Shown: positions 25,456 through 34,292 of the stretch, in pieces
Position numbering within the stretch: the stretch's first letter is position 1
Layout of the letters: each line of letters starts with the position of its first letter
NCBI GenBank assembly: GCA_029238935.1
Contig: JAQZBN010000012.1
Span: 1 to 64,000 of the forward strand
Direction: 5' to 3'
Source: Herbinix sp.
GTDB lineage: Bacteria; Bacillota; Clostridia; Lachnospirales; Lachnospiraceae
DNA: 64,000 bases
Notes under the pieces: model-generated
The model's database searches: none
Seen by the model: only the letters and a program-made list of their open reading frames with translations
What the model was told of the DNA's origin: nothing
Made by a program: the position numbers and the translations under genes

Positions 25456-26322
25456 ATGAATGATTATGTAATCGTAAGTGACGCAACACTGGATTTACCT
25501 GTTAATATAATAAAAGAATATGATATAAAAGTCATTCCTATGGGGGTGGATCTTAATGGCGAAGCATTTTCCCATTATCCGGATGAAAGAGAATTATCAG
25601 TGGAAGAGTTTTATGCTAAGTTAAAGAGCGGTATGATCCCTCATACAACTCAGATCACACCGGTTGTCTTCCATGATTATTTTGGGGAATTATTAAAAGA
25701 AGGAAAGGATATCCTATATATCGCTTTCTCCTCCGGACTCAGCGGTACTTACAATACAGCACAATTAGTAGTAGAAGAATTAGCGGAAGATTATCCTGAC
25801 AGAAAGATATATTGTATCGATTCTCTATGTGCATCAATCGGAGAAGGATTATTAGTGTATCATGCAGCGATGCAGAAGCAAAGGGGTGTAACCATTGATG
25901 AACTAAGGGATTGGGTGGAAGAGAATAAGAGAAGATCCCGTCACTGGTTTACGGTAAAAGATCTATATTTCTTAAAACGAGGTGGAAGAGTAACCTCAGT
26001 GGAAGCATTCGTAGGTACTGCCTTAAAGATACGCCCTGTTTTAAGCACCAATGAGGAAGGTAAATTGGTAGTTGTATCAAAAATCAGAGGAACTCACGCT
26101 GAACTTGATTACCTTATTACTAAATTAGAGTCAGAAGGTGCAGATCTTAGTAATCAAACAGTAATTATAGGCCATGGTGATGACTTAAACCAGGCACAGG
26201 AATTAGAGAAATTAATTCTCAGTAAAAATCTTGTAAAGAATGTCATTATCTCAAAGATTGGACCAGTTATCGGTACTCACACCGGTCCGGGAATGATTGC
26301 TCTGGTTTTCATGGGAGATTAG
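25456..26322 (+). CDS. DegV family fatty-acid-binding protein
   Basis: DegV (FakB-type) proteins hold a fatty acid and present it to a fatty-acid kinase, which feeds exogenous fatty acids into phospholipid synthesis. The 288-residue protein shows VIVSDATLDLP at the N terminus, HTTQITPVVFHDYF, the SSGLSGTYNTAQL loop that binds the carboxylate, IDSLCASIGEGLLV, and the C-terminal IGPVIGTHTGPGMIALVF. AAAGGAG precedes the start. No fakA lies nearby. The next gene is on its own promoter. Confidence 0.94.
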   Translation: MNDYVIVSDATLDLPVNIIKEYDIKVIPMGVDLNGEAFSHYPDERELSVEEFYAKLKSGMIPHTTQITPVVFHDYFGELLKEGKDILYIAFSSGLSGTYNTAQLVVEELAEDYPDRKIYCIDSLCASIGEGLLVYHAAMQKQRGVTIDELRDWVEENKRRSRHWFTVKDLYFLKRGGRVTSVEAFVGTALKIRPVLSTNEEGKLVVVSKIRGTHAELDYLITKLESEGADLSNQTVIIGHGDDLNQAQELEKLILSKNLVKNVIISKIGPVIGTHTGPGMIALVFMGD

Positions 26323-26347
26323 AATTGTTAAATTTCGGTAAAACTGA

Positions 26348-26376
26348 TTGAATACCAACATAAATACAGCTATAAT
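26348..26376 (+). promoter_or_regulatory. Promoter of the TrmH-family gene and its structured leader
   Basis: TTGAAT (26348-26353), 17 bases, and a consensus TATAAT (26371-26376). The expected start at about 26383 is the first base of the structured leader. Confidence 0.65.
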
Positions 26377-26386
26377 ATTACATAGG

Positions 26387-26499
26387 GCTGTTGTAAACGA
26401 TTAATAGAGGATACTGATGCAATACCCTCAGATTACGATTTGATACGTCAATTGTCCTTCTGAAGGATAGAATTATCCGTTATGATCGTTTACAACAGC
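26387..26499 (+). promoter_or_regulatory. Long-range structured 5' leader of the RNA methyltransferase gene
   Basis: A 15-bp perfect helix joins GCTGTTGTAAACGAT (26387-26401) and its complement (26485-26499), with further wobble pairs on both sides, followed by TTTT. Inside lie smaller helices: a GAGG/CCTC hairpin near 26407-26430, TGA-TACG-TCA, and two mutually exclusive hairpins, TCCTT-CTG-AAGGA and GGATA-GAAT-TATCC. The gene's AGGAGG follows 13 bases later. It makes up nearly the whole 5' leader. No known riboswitch family was recognised. Confidence 0.6.
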
Positions 26500-26524
26500 T
26501 TTTCAACATCAGGAGGAAAAAGAC

Positions 26525-27283
26525 ATGAAGGCGGAACATTATTCAGGAAATTCGGAACAGCAGCAGATAAAACCATATAAAAAGGATGCGGAGTATTCTT
26601 ATACCTTAGGTGCTTTTCCAACCTATGAGCTCGTGAATGCTATGCCACAGAAGGTAAAGAAGGTTTTATTAAGTACTGGGTTTACCGATCAGGATAAATT
26701 GATTGCTTTATGCAAAGAGAGAAAAATACCGGTGGAGTTTAACGACAAGTTAATTTCAAAATTAAGTGATAAAGAAAATTGTTTTGTGGCAGGAGTTTTT
26801 GACAAATATGAAAATGAATTAAGCGATATTAGACCACACCTTGTTTTGGTCAATCCCAGTAATATGGGCAATTTGGGTACGATCCTTCGTACCGCGGTCG
26901 GCTTTGGCATTCAGGATGTAGCAATCATACTACCGGGAGCGGATATTTTTCATCCTAAGACCGTTCGATCTTCCATGGGTGCATTGTTTCGTTTAAATCA
27001 TTGTACATTTGAAAGTTTTTCTGAATACCAGAAGAGATATCCAAAACATGAGATCTTTACGTTTATGTTAAATGGAGAAAATACCTTAACTTTGGAGCAA
27101 TGCCCCAAAGCTGAACTATATTCGTTGGTATTTGGAAACGAAGCGACTGGTCTTGACGATAAGTTTTTACAGATTGGAACCAGTATTTTTATTCCTCAGA
27201 CGCCGGAAGTAGATTCGTTGAATCTAACGATTGCGGTAGGGATTGGTATGTATGTATTTACAAATCGAAATAAAAATATTTGA
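26525..27283 (+). CDS. TrmH/SpoU-family RNA 2'-O-methyltransferase
   Basis: The 252-residue SPOUT enzyme should methylate a ribose 2'-OH in tRNA or rRNA with S-adenosylmethionine. The three SpoU motifs are clear: LVNPSNMGNLGTILRTAVGFG (motif 1, catalytic N and R), YSLVFGNEATGLDD (motif 2) and VDSLNLTIAVGIGMY (motif 3). The N-terminal 95 residues form a substrate-recognition domain with VLLSTGFTDQDKL and VAGVFDKYE, resembling RlmB/23S rRNA enzymes more than TrmL. The target base is unknown. GGAGG precedes the ATG; the structured leader upstream suggests RNA-level control. Confidence 0.92.
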   Translation: MKAEHYSGNSEQQQIKPYKKDAEYSYTLGAFPTYELVNAMPQKVKKVLLSTGFTDQDKLIALCKERKIPVEFNDKLISKLSDKENCFVAGVFDKYENELSDIRPHLVLVNPSNMGNLGTILRTAVGFGIQDVAIILPGADIFHPKTVRSSMGALFRLNHCTFESFSEYQKRYPKHEIFTFMLNGENTLTLEQCPKAELYSLVFGNEATGLDDKFLQIGTSIFIPQTPEVDSLNLTIAVGIGMYVFTNRNKNI

Positions 27284-27446
27284 TGCCCGGGGATAGATAT
27301 TAATACCAGGTGAAAAACCAGGAGTTCATTGACCCCATGACAAATAACCAAGTCAGTTGGACGCGTTACATCGGATTAGGCTATTTTGGCAGAAGGTTTG
27401 GCTCAGGAGCATGTATTCATTGAATGGCCGGGCAAAAGGAGGATGT

Positions 27447-28730
27447 ATGAAGTTAAATTATAAGAGGACGATCTTAATTGGGCTTGCATTCTTATCTATT
27501 TGCTCCTTTTGGCAGATGTATGAAAATGTCATTCCCTTAATACTTAAGAATACCTTTGGTTTTGGTGAAACAATTACCGGTGCTATCATGGCACTAGATA
27601 ATGTTTTAGCTTTATTCCTGCTTCCATTGTTCGGAGCATTTTCTGATAAGGTAGATACTAGGTTTGGTAAACGAACACCGTTTATCGTAATAGGTACCAT
27701 GATAGCAGTCATTTTTATGATCATTATTCCGGTTGCAGATTATAATCAGAATCTGATTCTCTTTTTAGTCGCTTTGGGTTTTGTATTGATTGCTATGGGA
27801 TCCTATCGGTCTCCGGCAGTTGCATTAATGCCTGACCTAACACCAAAACCTTTACGTAGTAAAGCAAATGCTATCATTAATCTTATGGGTGCTGTTGGCG
27901 GTATGTATGCACTTCAAATGATAAAGAGATTAACTCCGGACGGAGATAATCCCAATTATCTTCCTGTATTTCTATCCATAGCAGCGATCATGATTTTTGC
28001 TGTCATCCTATTAGTGAAAACAATTAAAGAGAAAAAGTTATCGATAGAAGCTCTAAAGGAAGACGAGGAGGAAAAACCGGAAGTAAAGAACCAAAGTGAT
28101 ACGGCAGGAACGAAAATGCCAAAAGAGGTTTATCGCAGTTTTCGTTTTATCCTAGCATCCATCTTCCTGTGGTTTTTTGCTTACAATGCAGTAACCACTG
28201 CTTTTTCCAGATATGCTACTGAAGTATGGGGGTTAGAAGGCGGTGACTATGCAGACTGCTTAACCATTGCTATGATAGCGGCTATCATAAGTTACATACC
28301 AATTGGATTTATATCCGGTAAATTTGGAAGGAAAAAGACGATCCTTGGAGGAATTATTTTAATTACTATCTCATATTTTTGCGGTTTTTTCTTTTTGGAA
28401 TATTCATGGTGGATCAATGTGGTATTTATCTTTACCGGAATTGGATGGGCAGCAATTAATGTAAACTCATATCCTATGGTTGTTGAGATGAGCCGTGGAG
28501 CAGATATCGGAAAATACACCGGTATTTATTATACCTTCTCGATGTCCTCACAAACCTTGACGCCGATTGTATCCGGTGCATTATTACAATTTGTTTCTTA
28601 TCGGACTTTATTTCCATATGCATTTACCTTTTCAGTAGCGTCTTTTATTACTATGTTGTTAGTAAGACATGGGGACTCGAGACCGGAGAAAAGAAACAAT
28701 GCTTTGGAACATTTTGAAATAGAAGATTAA
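27447..28730 (+). CDS. MFS transporter, SLC45-like sugar transporter group
   Basis: The start is the ATG at 27447 directly after AGGAGG (27437-27442); an in-frame TTG at 27357 lacks such a site. The 427-residue protein has about 12 membrane segments. The first loop carries the MFS signature GAFSDKVDTRFGKRTPFIVIG, and SYRSPAVALMPDLTPKPLRSKANAIINLMG is typical of the SLC45/sucrose-H+ symporter-like group. The central loop (about 200-225) is charged and the second half repeats GKFGRKKT. Substrate is probably a glycoside or sugar by family, unproven here. GDPD and hydrolase genes follow closely on the same strand. Confidence 0.88.
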   Translation: MKLNYKRTILIGLAFLSICSFWQMYENVIPLILKNTFGFGETITGAIMALDNVLALFLLPLFGAFSDKVDTRFGKRTPFIVIGTMIAVIFMIIIPVADYNQNLILFLVALGFVLIAMGSYRSPAVALMPDLTPKPLRSKANAIINLMGAVGGMYALQMIKRLTPDGDNPNYLPVFLSIAAIMIFAVILLVKTIKEKKLSIEALKEDEEEKPEVKNQSDTAGTKMPKEVYRSFRFILASIFLWFFAYNAVTTAFSRYATEVWGLEGGDYADCLTIAMIAAIISYIPIGFISGKFGRKKTILGGIILITISYFCGFFFLEYSWWINVVFIFTGIGWAAINVNSYPMVVEMSRGADIGKYTGIYYTFSMSSQTLTPIVSGALLQFVSYRTLFPYAFTFSVASFITMLLVRHGDSRPEKRNNALEHFEIED

Positions 28731-28758
28731 AAACGAAGGTTAACTAAAGGAGCTTTTT

Positions 28759-29592
28759 ATGCTAATCCCAATCATCATATGTATAGTCATCGTAAGTATT
28801 CTTTATTTATTGGTTATCATGCCAAAATTAAAATGCAACCCAGATATTCAGAAATTTGATGGATGGTTATTTGCTCATCGGGGATTGCATAATAATAAAT
28901 CGGATGCCCCAGAAAATTCATTGAAAGCATTTCGGCTCGCGGTAGAACATGGCTATGGTATTGAACTGGATGTTCAAATAACCAAGGATTATGTGCCGGT
29001 AATCCTTCATGATTATAATTTAAAGAGGCCTTGCGGGGTTGATCTGGAAGTGGCAAAAGTCACCTATGACGAGTTGCAACAATATCATCTTTTCGGCTCA
29101 AAGGAAAAGATACCGACGTTAGTAGAAGCGCTAAGTTTAGTCGATGGCAAAGTTCCATTGATTGTGGAATTAAAGATACCTTGGAATGCGAAGCAAACCT
29201 GCGAAGCGGTATCAAAGCTATTGGATGAATATCATGGTGATTATTGTATTGAATCCTTTAACCCTTTTGGTCTTATATGGTATCGAAAGAATCGAAAAGG
29301 AGTGATGAGAGGACAGCTTGCTTCTGACTTTAATAAAGAGAAGATGGCGGGCAGTAAGGTTCAGTATTATATCTTAAAAAATTTGTTGCTTAATTTTCAA
29401 ACTAAGCCAGATTTCATTGCTTATCACTACATCTATAAAAAGGCCTTATCCTTTCAAATCTGCAGAAAGTTGTACCATGTTAAGACTTTTGCATGGACCA
29501 TACAAACACAAAAAGCATTTGAAGAAAATATGGATGTGTATGATTTCTTTATCTTTGACAGTTTTATTCCCGAACTAAAAAAGACGGTTTAA
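28759..29592 (+). CDS. Membrane-anchored glycerophosphodiester phosphodiesterase
   Basis: The 277-residue enzyme hydrolyses glycerophosphodiesters to glycerol 3-phosphate and an alcohol. An N-terminal hydrophobic helix (1-22) anchors it. Catalytic landmarks are FAHRGLHNN (His and Arg), APENSLKAF, GIELDVQITKDYVPVILHD (metal ligands E and D, catalytic His) and LIVELKIP-like VPLIVELKI, ending with FAWTIQTQ and the FDSFIP tail. AAAGGAG precedes the ATG. It follows the MFS gene by 28 bases and is likely co-transcribed with it and with the hydrolase. Confidence 0.92.
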   Translation: MLIPIIICIVIVSILYLLVIMPKLKCNPDIQKFDGWLFAHRGLHNNKSDAPENSLKAFRLAVEHGYGIELDVQITKDYVPVILHDYNLKRPCGVDLEVAKVTYDELQQYHLFGSKEKIPTLVEALSLVDGKVPLIVELKIPWNAKQTCEAVSKLLDEYHGDYCIESFNPFGLIWYRKNRKGVMRGQLASDFNKEKMAGSKVQYYILKNLLLNFQTKPDFIAYHYIYKKALSFQICRKLYHVKTFAWTIQTQKAFEENMDVYDFFIFDSFIPELKKTV

Positions 29593-29654
29593 TTTTTCCT
29601 TCTAACGTTTATACTAAGTGGAGTATATGACTTAAAGTGAGGGATGAAGGACGA

Positions 29655-30578
29655 ATGAAACATGGAGTAGCTGCTGGAATAACTTCTGCATTTGCAGTCA
29701 CGTTTACAGGAATGTGGTTTTTATCTGATATCTTGTTAAAACCGAGAAAATTAACCTATGATAAGCTTTATGAGAGAGAACTGTCGATACGAAAATTTGA
29801 TGTAAAATCTTATGAATTAAGAAAGAAACAAAGTTTTCAAATTGCTTCAGATTATGGGTATCATTTAGCTTGCGAGTTATTAGAGCCGGAGCAATCGGAG
29901 ATAAAGGATGAAATTAAAAAGATTGCGGTATTATGTCATGGCTTTACCTGCGCGAAATGCAGCAGCTTAATCTATGCGGAACTCTTTTTAAAATTAGGCT
30001 TTACGGTAATCATTTATGATCATAGAAATCATGGCTTTAGTGGAAAAGCATTTACCTCCATGGGATATTATGAGAGGTTAGATCTAAAAAAGGTAATTGA
30101 CTGGTGTATCAGTAACTACGGAGACCGGTGTAAGATAATAACCCATGGGGAATCTATGGGTGCTGCAACAGTTTTATCCCATCTGGAAATTGATGACCGA
30201 ATTACTTGTGCAATTGCTGACTGTGGTTATTCTGATTTAAGTCAGTTAATTAAGCATCAAGTAAAAACATATTTTTGGTTTCCTTCATTGCTCATGGCAC
30301 CGGTAGATTTATTAACTCATGCCAGAGCAGGCTTTTGGTATGAAGAGGTATCACCCATACGAGCGGTAAAGAACACAGATAAGCCGATCTTCTTTATCCA
30401 TGGAGAAAAAGATAACTACGTACCAACCGAAATGGCTATGCAGATGTATGAAAGTAAAAAAGAGGCAAAGGATATTTTTATCGTGCCCGGAGCGAAACAT
30501 GCCGAGTCAATATTAGTGGATCGAAAAGAGTACGAGAGACGAATTGAGGATTTCTTAAAAAAATATGCCATTATATAA
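29655..30578 (+). CDS. Alpha/beta hydrolase, membrane-anchored
   Basis: I take the ATG at 29655 behind AAGGA over the GTG at 29637, giving 307 residues. An N-terminal helix (about 4-25) anchors the protein. The fold shows the oxyanion motif LCHGFTCAK, IIYDHRNHGFS, the nucleophile elbow THGESMGAAT, the acid in FFIHGEKDNYVP and the base in VPGAKHAES, a complete Ser-Asp-His triad. It resembles YqkD-like/serine-aminopeptidase S33-like hydrolases. The substrate is unknown. It is the last gene of the MFS-GDPD-hydrolase run, ahead of a terminator shared with argG. Confidence 0.88.
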   Translation: MKHGVAAGITSAFAVTFTGMWFLSDILLKPRKLTYDKLYERELSIRKFDVKSYELRKKQSFQIASDYGYHLACELLEPEQSEIKDEIKKIAVLCHGFTCAKCSSLIYAELFLKLGFTVIIYDHRNHGFSGKAFTSMGYYERLDLKKVIDWCISNYGDRCKIITHGESMGAATVLSHLEIDDRITCAIADCGYSDLSQLIKHQVKTYFWFPSLLMAPVDLLTHARAGFWYEEVSPIRAVKNTDKPIFFIHGEKDNYVPTEMAMQMYESKKEAKDIFIVPGAKHAESILVDRKEYERRIEDFLKKYAII

Positions 30579-30693
30579 TTACAATGATACGAGTTGTTAC
30601 GCATATGACTAAGCTCTTTAGCACTATACTTTATTCGATTGCATATTAACGTATTAAATTGATGTGAGAGTCTTTAATCATGATGGAATATAG

Positions 30694-30740
30694 AAAAAGC
30701 AATGAAGAAGGTCGGTTTCCTTCTTCATTGCTTTTTCTGG
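30694..30740. terminator. Bidirectional terminator between the hydrolase gene and argG
   Basis: A perfect 18-bp stem, AAAAAGCAATGAAGAAGG (30694-30711) with its complement (30719-30736), has a seven-base loop. The A and T ends give U runs on both strands. Confidence 0.93.
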
Positions 30741-30778
30741 GAAGATATCAAAATTTGTTAGAATGTAAATTATGCAAA

Positions 30779-31990
30779 TTATTTTTGATCGACAGAAGCC
30801 ATCTTCATAGCTCTGACTTTTAGGGAAAGACCAAAGAGATTAATAAAGCCTTCTGCATCATGATGGTTATAAAGATTGCCGGTTGTGAAGGAAGCAATGC
30901 TTTCATTGTATAAAGAATAAGGGGATGTCGTTCCTTGTTTTATGATATTTCCTTTGTATAATTTTAACTTAACTTCTCCGGTTACATATTCCTGAGTAAC
31001 ATCAATGAAAGCTTGATATGCTTCTCTTAAAGGAGTAAACCATTTTCCTTCGTATACGATATCTGCAAAGCGATTGGAGATTTCTTTTTTTGCGGATAAG
31101 GTAGCGCGGTCAAGGATTAATTCTTCTAGCTGGGTATGGGCTTCCATCAGTATGGTTCCACCGGGAGTTTCATATACGCCACGAGATTTCATACCAACAA
31201 CACGATTCTCAACGATATCTACGATTCCAATACCATGCATACCACCCATCTCATTTAAACTTAGAATAATATCTGCCGGTGACATAGCATTTCCATTTAG
31301 GCTGGTAGGAATACCTTTTTCAAAGGTAAGGGTAACGATTTCCCCGGCCTCGGGAGCTTTTTCCGGTGAGACACCAAGAACGAGAAGATGATCATAGTTT
31401 GGGGCATTTGCAGGATCTTCTAACTCCAAGCCCTCATGGCTGATATGCCAGAGGTTACGGTCACGGGAATAGCTGTTATCCGTGGAGAAAGGAAGATGGA
31501 TTCCATGTTTTTCGCAGTATTCAATTTCCTCTTCACGGGAGGAGAGGTCCCATATTCTCCAAGGAGCAATAATTTTAAGCTCAGGAGCAAGGGCTTTCAT
31601 AGTAAGTTCAAAACGAACCTGGTCATTTCCCTTACCGGTAGCCCCATGACAAATAGCAGTGGCTCCTTCTAACTTTGCGATTTCAACCAGACGTTTCGCG
31701 ATTACCGGTCTAGCCATGGAGGTACCTAAGAGATACTTATTCTCATAGATAGCACCTGCTTTTACACAAGGCATCACATAATCATTAACAAATTCTTCTA
31801 CAACATTTTCGATGTATAACTTAGTCGCACCGGATAATTTTGCTCTTTCTTCTAATCCATCTAATTCGTTGCCTTGACCAACGTCAATACAAACACAAAC
31901 TACTTCATAATCATAATTTTCTTTCAGCCAAGGAATAATAGCAGTGGTATCTAATCCGCCAGAATAAGCGAGAATAACTTTTTCTTTCAT
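30779..31990 (-). CDS. argG: Argininosuccinate synthase
   Basis: ArgG condenses citrulline and aspartate with ATP to argininosuccinate, the penultimate step of arginine synthesis. The 403-residue protein has the PP-loop [17 protein letters not shown] at the N terminus, [39 protein letters not shown] and [19 protein letters not shown], all diagnostic. AGGAGG precedes the ATG. It is transcribed away from maf and argJBD, and its promoter core is nearly identical to that of argJ, which supports joint arginine control. Confidence 0.98.
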   Translation of the reverse strand: MKEKVILAYSGGLDTTAIIPWLKENYDYEVVCVCIDVGQGNELDGLEERAKLSGATKLYIENVVEEFVNDYVMPCVKAGAIYENKYLLGTSMARPVIAKRLVEIAKLEGATAICHGATGKGNDQVRFELTMKALAPELKIIAPWRIWDLSSREEEIEYCEKHGIHLPFSTDNSYSRDRNLWHISHEGLELEDPANAPNYDHLLVLGVSPEKAPEAGEIVTLTFEKGIPTSLNGNAMSPADIILSLNEMGGMHGIGIVDIVENRVVGMKSRGVYETPGGTILMEAHTQLEELILDRATLSAKKEISNRFADIVYEGKWFTPLREAYQAFIDVTQEYVTGEVKLKLYKGNIIKQGTTSPYSLYNESIASFTTGNLYNHHDAEGFINLFGLSLKVRAMKMASVDQK

Positions 31991-32068
31991 AATATAACCT
32001 CCTGATTATCATTTATTAATAGGGTGCCCACATCCGTTTGTTCATATCATGGTGTAGGATATGTTATA

Positions 32069-32099
32069 AATATACATCAAGAATTATTATTATGCAATA
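32069..32099 (-). promoter_or_regulatory. argG promoter with shared arginine-type operator
   Basis: On the minus strand TTGCAT (32097-32092), 17 bases, TATATT (32074-32069). The core TATTGCATAA, 11 bases, GATGTATATT matches the argJ promoter base for base in the two conserved blocks and in spacing, apart from one base in the -10. An ArgR/AhrC site overlapping the -35 is the likely reason. Confidence 0.65.
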
Positions 32100-32130
32100 G
32101 TAAAATTTCATAAAAAGCATAAACATACAA

Positions 32131-32143
32131 AACACATTGTGTT
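32131..32143. promoter_or_regulatory. Dyad in the argG-maf divergent region
   Basis: The arms AACACA and TGTGTT are perfect around a central T. It lies between the argG and maf promoters and could be a regulator site; no known binding protein is implied. Confidence 0.3.
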
Positions 32144-32184
32144 ATTATATGACAAAATTAAGAATAAATTTACCAAAATCCTCT

Positions 32185-32212
32185 TTTACATATCCTAAAA
32201 TAACTATATAAT
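32185..32212 (+). promoter_or_regulatory. maf promoter
   Basis: TTTACA (32185-32190), 16 bases, TATAAT (32207-32212), about 45 bases before the maf start. Confidence 0.6.
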
Positions 32213-32256
32213 TAGGAAAAAACAATAGATCCTTGTAAGGATGATAGGAGGAACAA

Positions 32257-32874
32257 ATGAACCATATCATATTAGCATCAGAATCACCGAGAAGAAAAGA
32301 AATTATGGAAACTATGGGTATTACCTTTGATGTAATGGGGAGCAATCTACCTGAGATTGTAACTGAAACAGAGCCGGCTAAGATCGTTGAAAGCTTAGCT
32401 GAAATGAAGACAAGACATATAGGGCAAAGATTAAAAGAAATGAATGCTTCCCTGTCCGAGCAGCAGGAGGATATTATAGTGATCGGAGCAGATACCATGG
32501 TGTTTGCAAAGGGACAAGTCTTAGGAAAACCCAAGGATAAAGAGGATGCAATACGTATGATACAAATGCTTTCGGATAGCAGTCATGATGTATTTACCGG
32601 GGTCGCTGTTCTTGTTCGTAAAGAAGGTAAAGAGGACCAAATCCTTCGCTTTTCCGTGGATACGAAAGTAGTTGTATTCCCTTTGACAATAGAGCAAATC
32701 ATTCATTATGTAGGGACCGGTGAACCAATGGATAAAGCAGGAGCTTATGCAATCCAGGGTCAGTTTGGTATCTATATTAAAGAAATTGTAGGGGATTACT
32801 ATAATATCGTTGGATTACCAATATCGAGAATTTATCAGGAGCTTTTATCCATAGGGATAGATTTAAAAAAATAA
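32257..32874 (+). CDS. maf: Maf-like nucleotide pyrophosphatase
   Basis: Maf proteins hydrolyse non-canonical or modified nucleoside triphosphates (dTTP/UTP or modified pyrimidines) and have been linked to septum formation control. The 205-residue protein shows IILASESPRRKEIM (the SxRR motif), VIGADTMVFAKGQVLGKPKDKEDA with the catalytic aspartate, SDSSHDVFTGVAV and the late DKAGAYAIQGQFGIYIKEIVGDYYNIVGLP. It is somewhat longer than the 190-residue average. AGGAGG precedes the ATG. It has its own promoter and a second promoter precedes argJ, so it is only loosely linked to the arginine genes. Confidence 0.94.
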   Translation: MNHIILASESPRRKEIMETMGITFDVMGSNLPEIVTETEPAKIVESLAEMKTRHIGQRLKEMNASLSEQQEDIIVIGADTMVFAKGQVLGKPKDKEDAIRMIQMLSDSSHDVFTGVAVLVRKEGKEDQILRFSVDTKVVVFPLTIEQIIHYVGTGEPMDKAGAYAIQGQFGIYIKEIVGDYYNIVGLPISRIYQELLSIGIDLKK

Positions 32875-32881
32875 AATAAGG

Positions 32882-32912
32882 TATTGCATAAATTTTAGTT
32901 CGGATGTATAAT
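32882..32912 (+). promoter_or_regulatory. argJBD promoter with shared arginine-type operator
   Basis: TTGCAT (32884-32889), 17 bases, TATAAT (32907-32912). The blocks TATTGCATAA (32882-32891) and GATGTATAAT (32903-32912) reproduce the argG promoter with identical spacing. The leader to argJ is about 85 bases. Confidence 0.7.
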
Positions 32913-33004
32913 TATGAGAAATTCTTGATTTTGCCAATGAATAAGGATGAGATATGTTCAAGGGCAATGGTTGATTACTTATATATCTGATGGGAGGAAT
33001 TCGT

Positions 33005-34225
33005 ATGAATAAGATAGACGGTGGTGTTACTGCGGCGAAGGGATTTCAAGCAGCTGGAATATATGCAGGGATAAAGAAAAAGAGAAAAGACATGGCTCTA
33101 GTTTATTCAACCGTACCTGCTAATGCGGCTGGTACCTTTACAACTAATGTGGTGAAAGCAGCTCCTGTGAAATGGGATATTAAGATTACGAAAGAAAGCA
33201 AGTTCGTTCAAGCAGTTGTTTTAAACAGCGGTGTTGCCAATGCCTGTACCGGGGAGATTGGTGAGCAGAATAACTTAAGAATGGCTCAGGCAGTTGGAAA
33301 GGCCTTAGACATTCCTGCGGAAGCGGTATACACAGCATCCACCGGAGTGATTGGTAAACAATTGCCCATCGAAGTAATCGAAGAAGGGGCTAAGGCATTA
33401 AGCTCTGAATTATGTGACAGTATAGAAGCTGGAAGCTTAGCTGCTGAAGCAATTATGACTACGGATACCTATTCCAAAGAAAGTGCTGTTCATTTTATCG
33501 TTGGCGGAAAAGAAATTACTGTGGGCGGAATGGCTAAGGGATCCGGTATGATTCATCCGAATATGGCTACGATGCTTGGTGTTGTTACTACAGACTTAGC
33601 GATCTCAAAAGAATTGTTACAGGAAGCTCTCAGTGAGAATGTAAAACATACCTTTAACATGATCTCTGTGGATCGGGATACCTCTACGAATGATTCTTTG
33701 CTTCTGTTAGCGAACGGATTAGCAGGTAACAAAGAGATTACAGAAAAGAATGATGATTACGAGAACTTCTGTGAGGCACTTTCTATCGTAACTACGGATT
33801 TAGCAAAAAAAATGGCTGCGGATGGTGAAGGTGCTACAAAGTTATTTGAAGTTCAAGTGGTTGGTGCAAATACCGAAGAAGAAGCGATTATACTAAGTAA
33901 GTCTATCATCACATCAAACCTTGTGAAAACAGCAGTATATGGAAGTGATGCGAACTGGGGACGGATTTTATGTGCAATGGGATATTCCGGTGTTAGCTTT
34001 GATCCTGACGTTGTGGATCTTTCTATAGAAAGTGCAGAAGGAAAACTTAAGCTGGTGGAACAAGGGATGGCGACAGATTATTCTGAAGAATTTGCCACCA
34101 AGATACTTTCCGCAAAGGAAGTGAAGGCTATAGCGGATATGAAGCAAGGTACTGCGTCAGCAACCGCCTGGGGTTGTGATTTAACTTATGATTATGTGAA
34201 GATCAATGCAGATTATCGTTCCTAA
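33005..34225 (+). CDS. argJ: Bifunctional glutamate N-acetyltransferase / N-acetylglutamate synthase
   Basis: ArgJ moves the acetyl group from N-acetylornithine to glutamate, recycling it in arginine synthesis; bifunctional forms also use acetyl-CoA. The start is the ATG at 33005 behind GGGAGG (the ATG at 32990 precedes that site), giving 406 residues. The precursor cleaves itself before the threonine in HPNMATMLGVVTTD, here near residue 189, the new nucleophile. Other landmarks are AAGTFTTNVVKAAPV, LNSGVANACTG, NMISVDRDTSTND and YGSDANWGRILCAMGYSG. It starts an argJ-argB-argD run; argC is not in this window. Confidence 0.97.
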   Translation: MNKIDGGVTAAKGFQAAGIYAGIKKKRKDMALVYSTVPANAAGTFTTNVVKAAPVKWDIKITKESKFVQAVVLNSGVANACTGEIGEQNNLRMAQAVGKALDIPAEAVYTASTGVIGKQLPIEVIEEGAKALSSELCDSIEAGSLAAEAIMTTDTYSKESAVHFIVGGKEITVGGMAKGSGMIHPNMATMLGVVTTDLAISKELLQEALSENVKHTFNMISVDRDTSTNDSLLLLANGLAGNKEITEKNDDYENFCEALSIVTTDLAKKMAADGEGATKLFEVQVVGANTEEEAIILSKSIITSNLVKTAVYGSDANWGRILCAMGYSGVSFDPDVVDLSIESAEGKLKLVEQGMATDYSEEFATKILSAKEVKAIADMKQGTASATAWGCDLTYDYVKINADYRS

Positions 34226-34292
34226 GCTTACGATAATAAATATTGCTTTAAAACTAATATTTTGAAGGAAGTAGTATGAAAGGAAGATAACC

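Noticed and set aside
32257-32874. maf as an arginine gene
   Set aside because: The protein is a clear Maf; it has its own promoter, and argJ has another.
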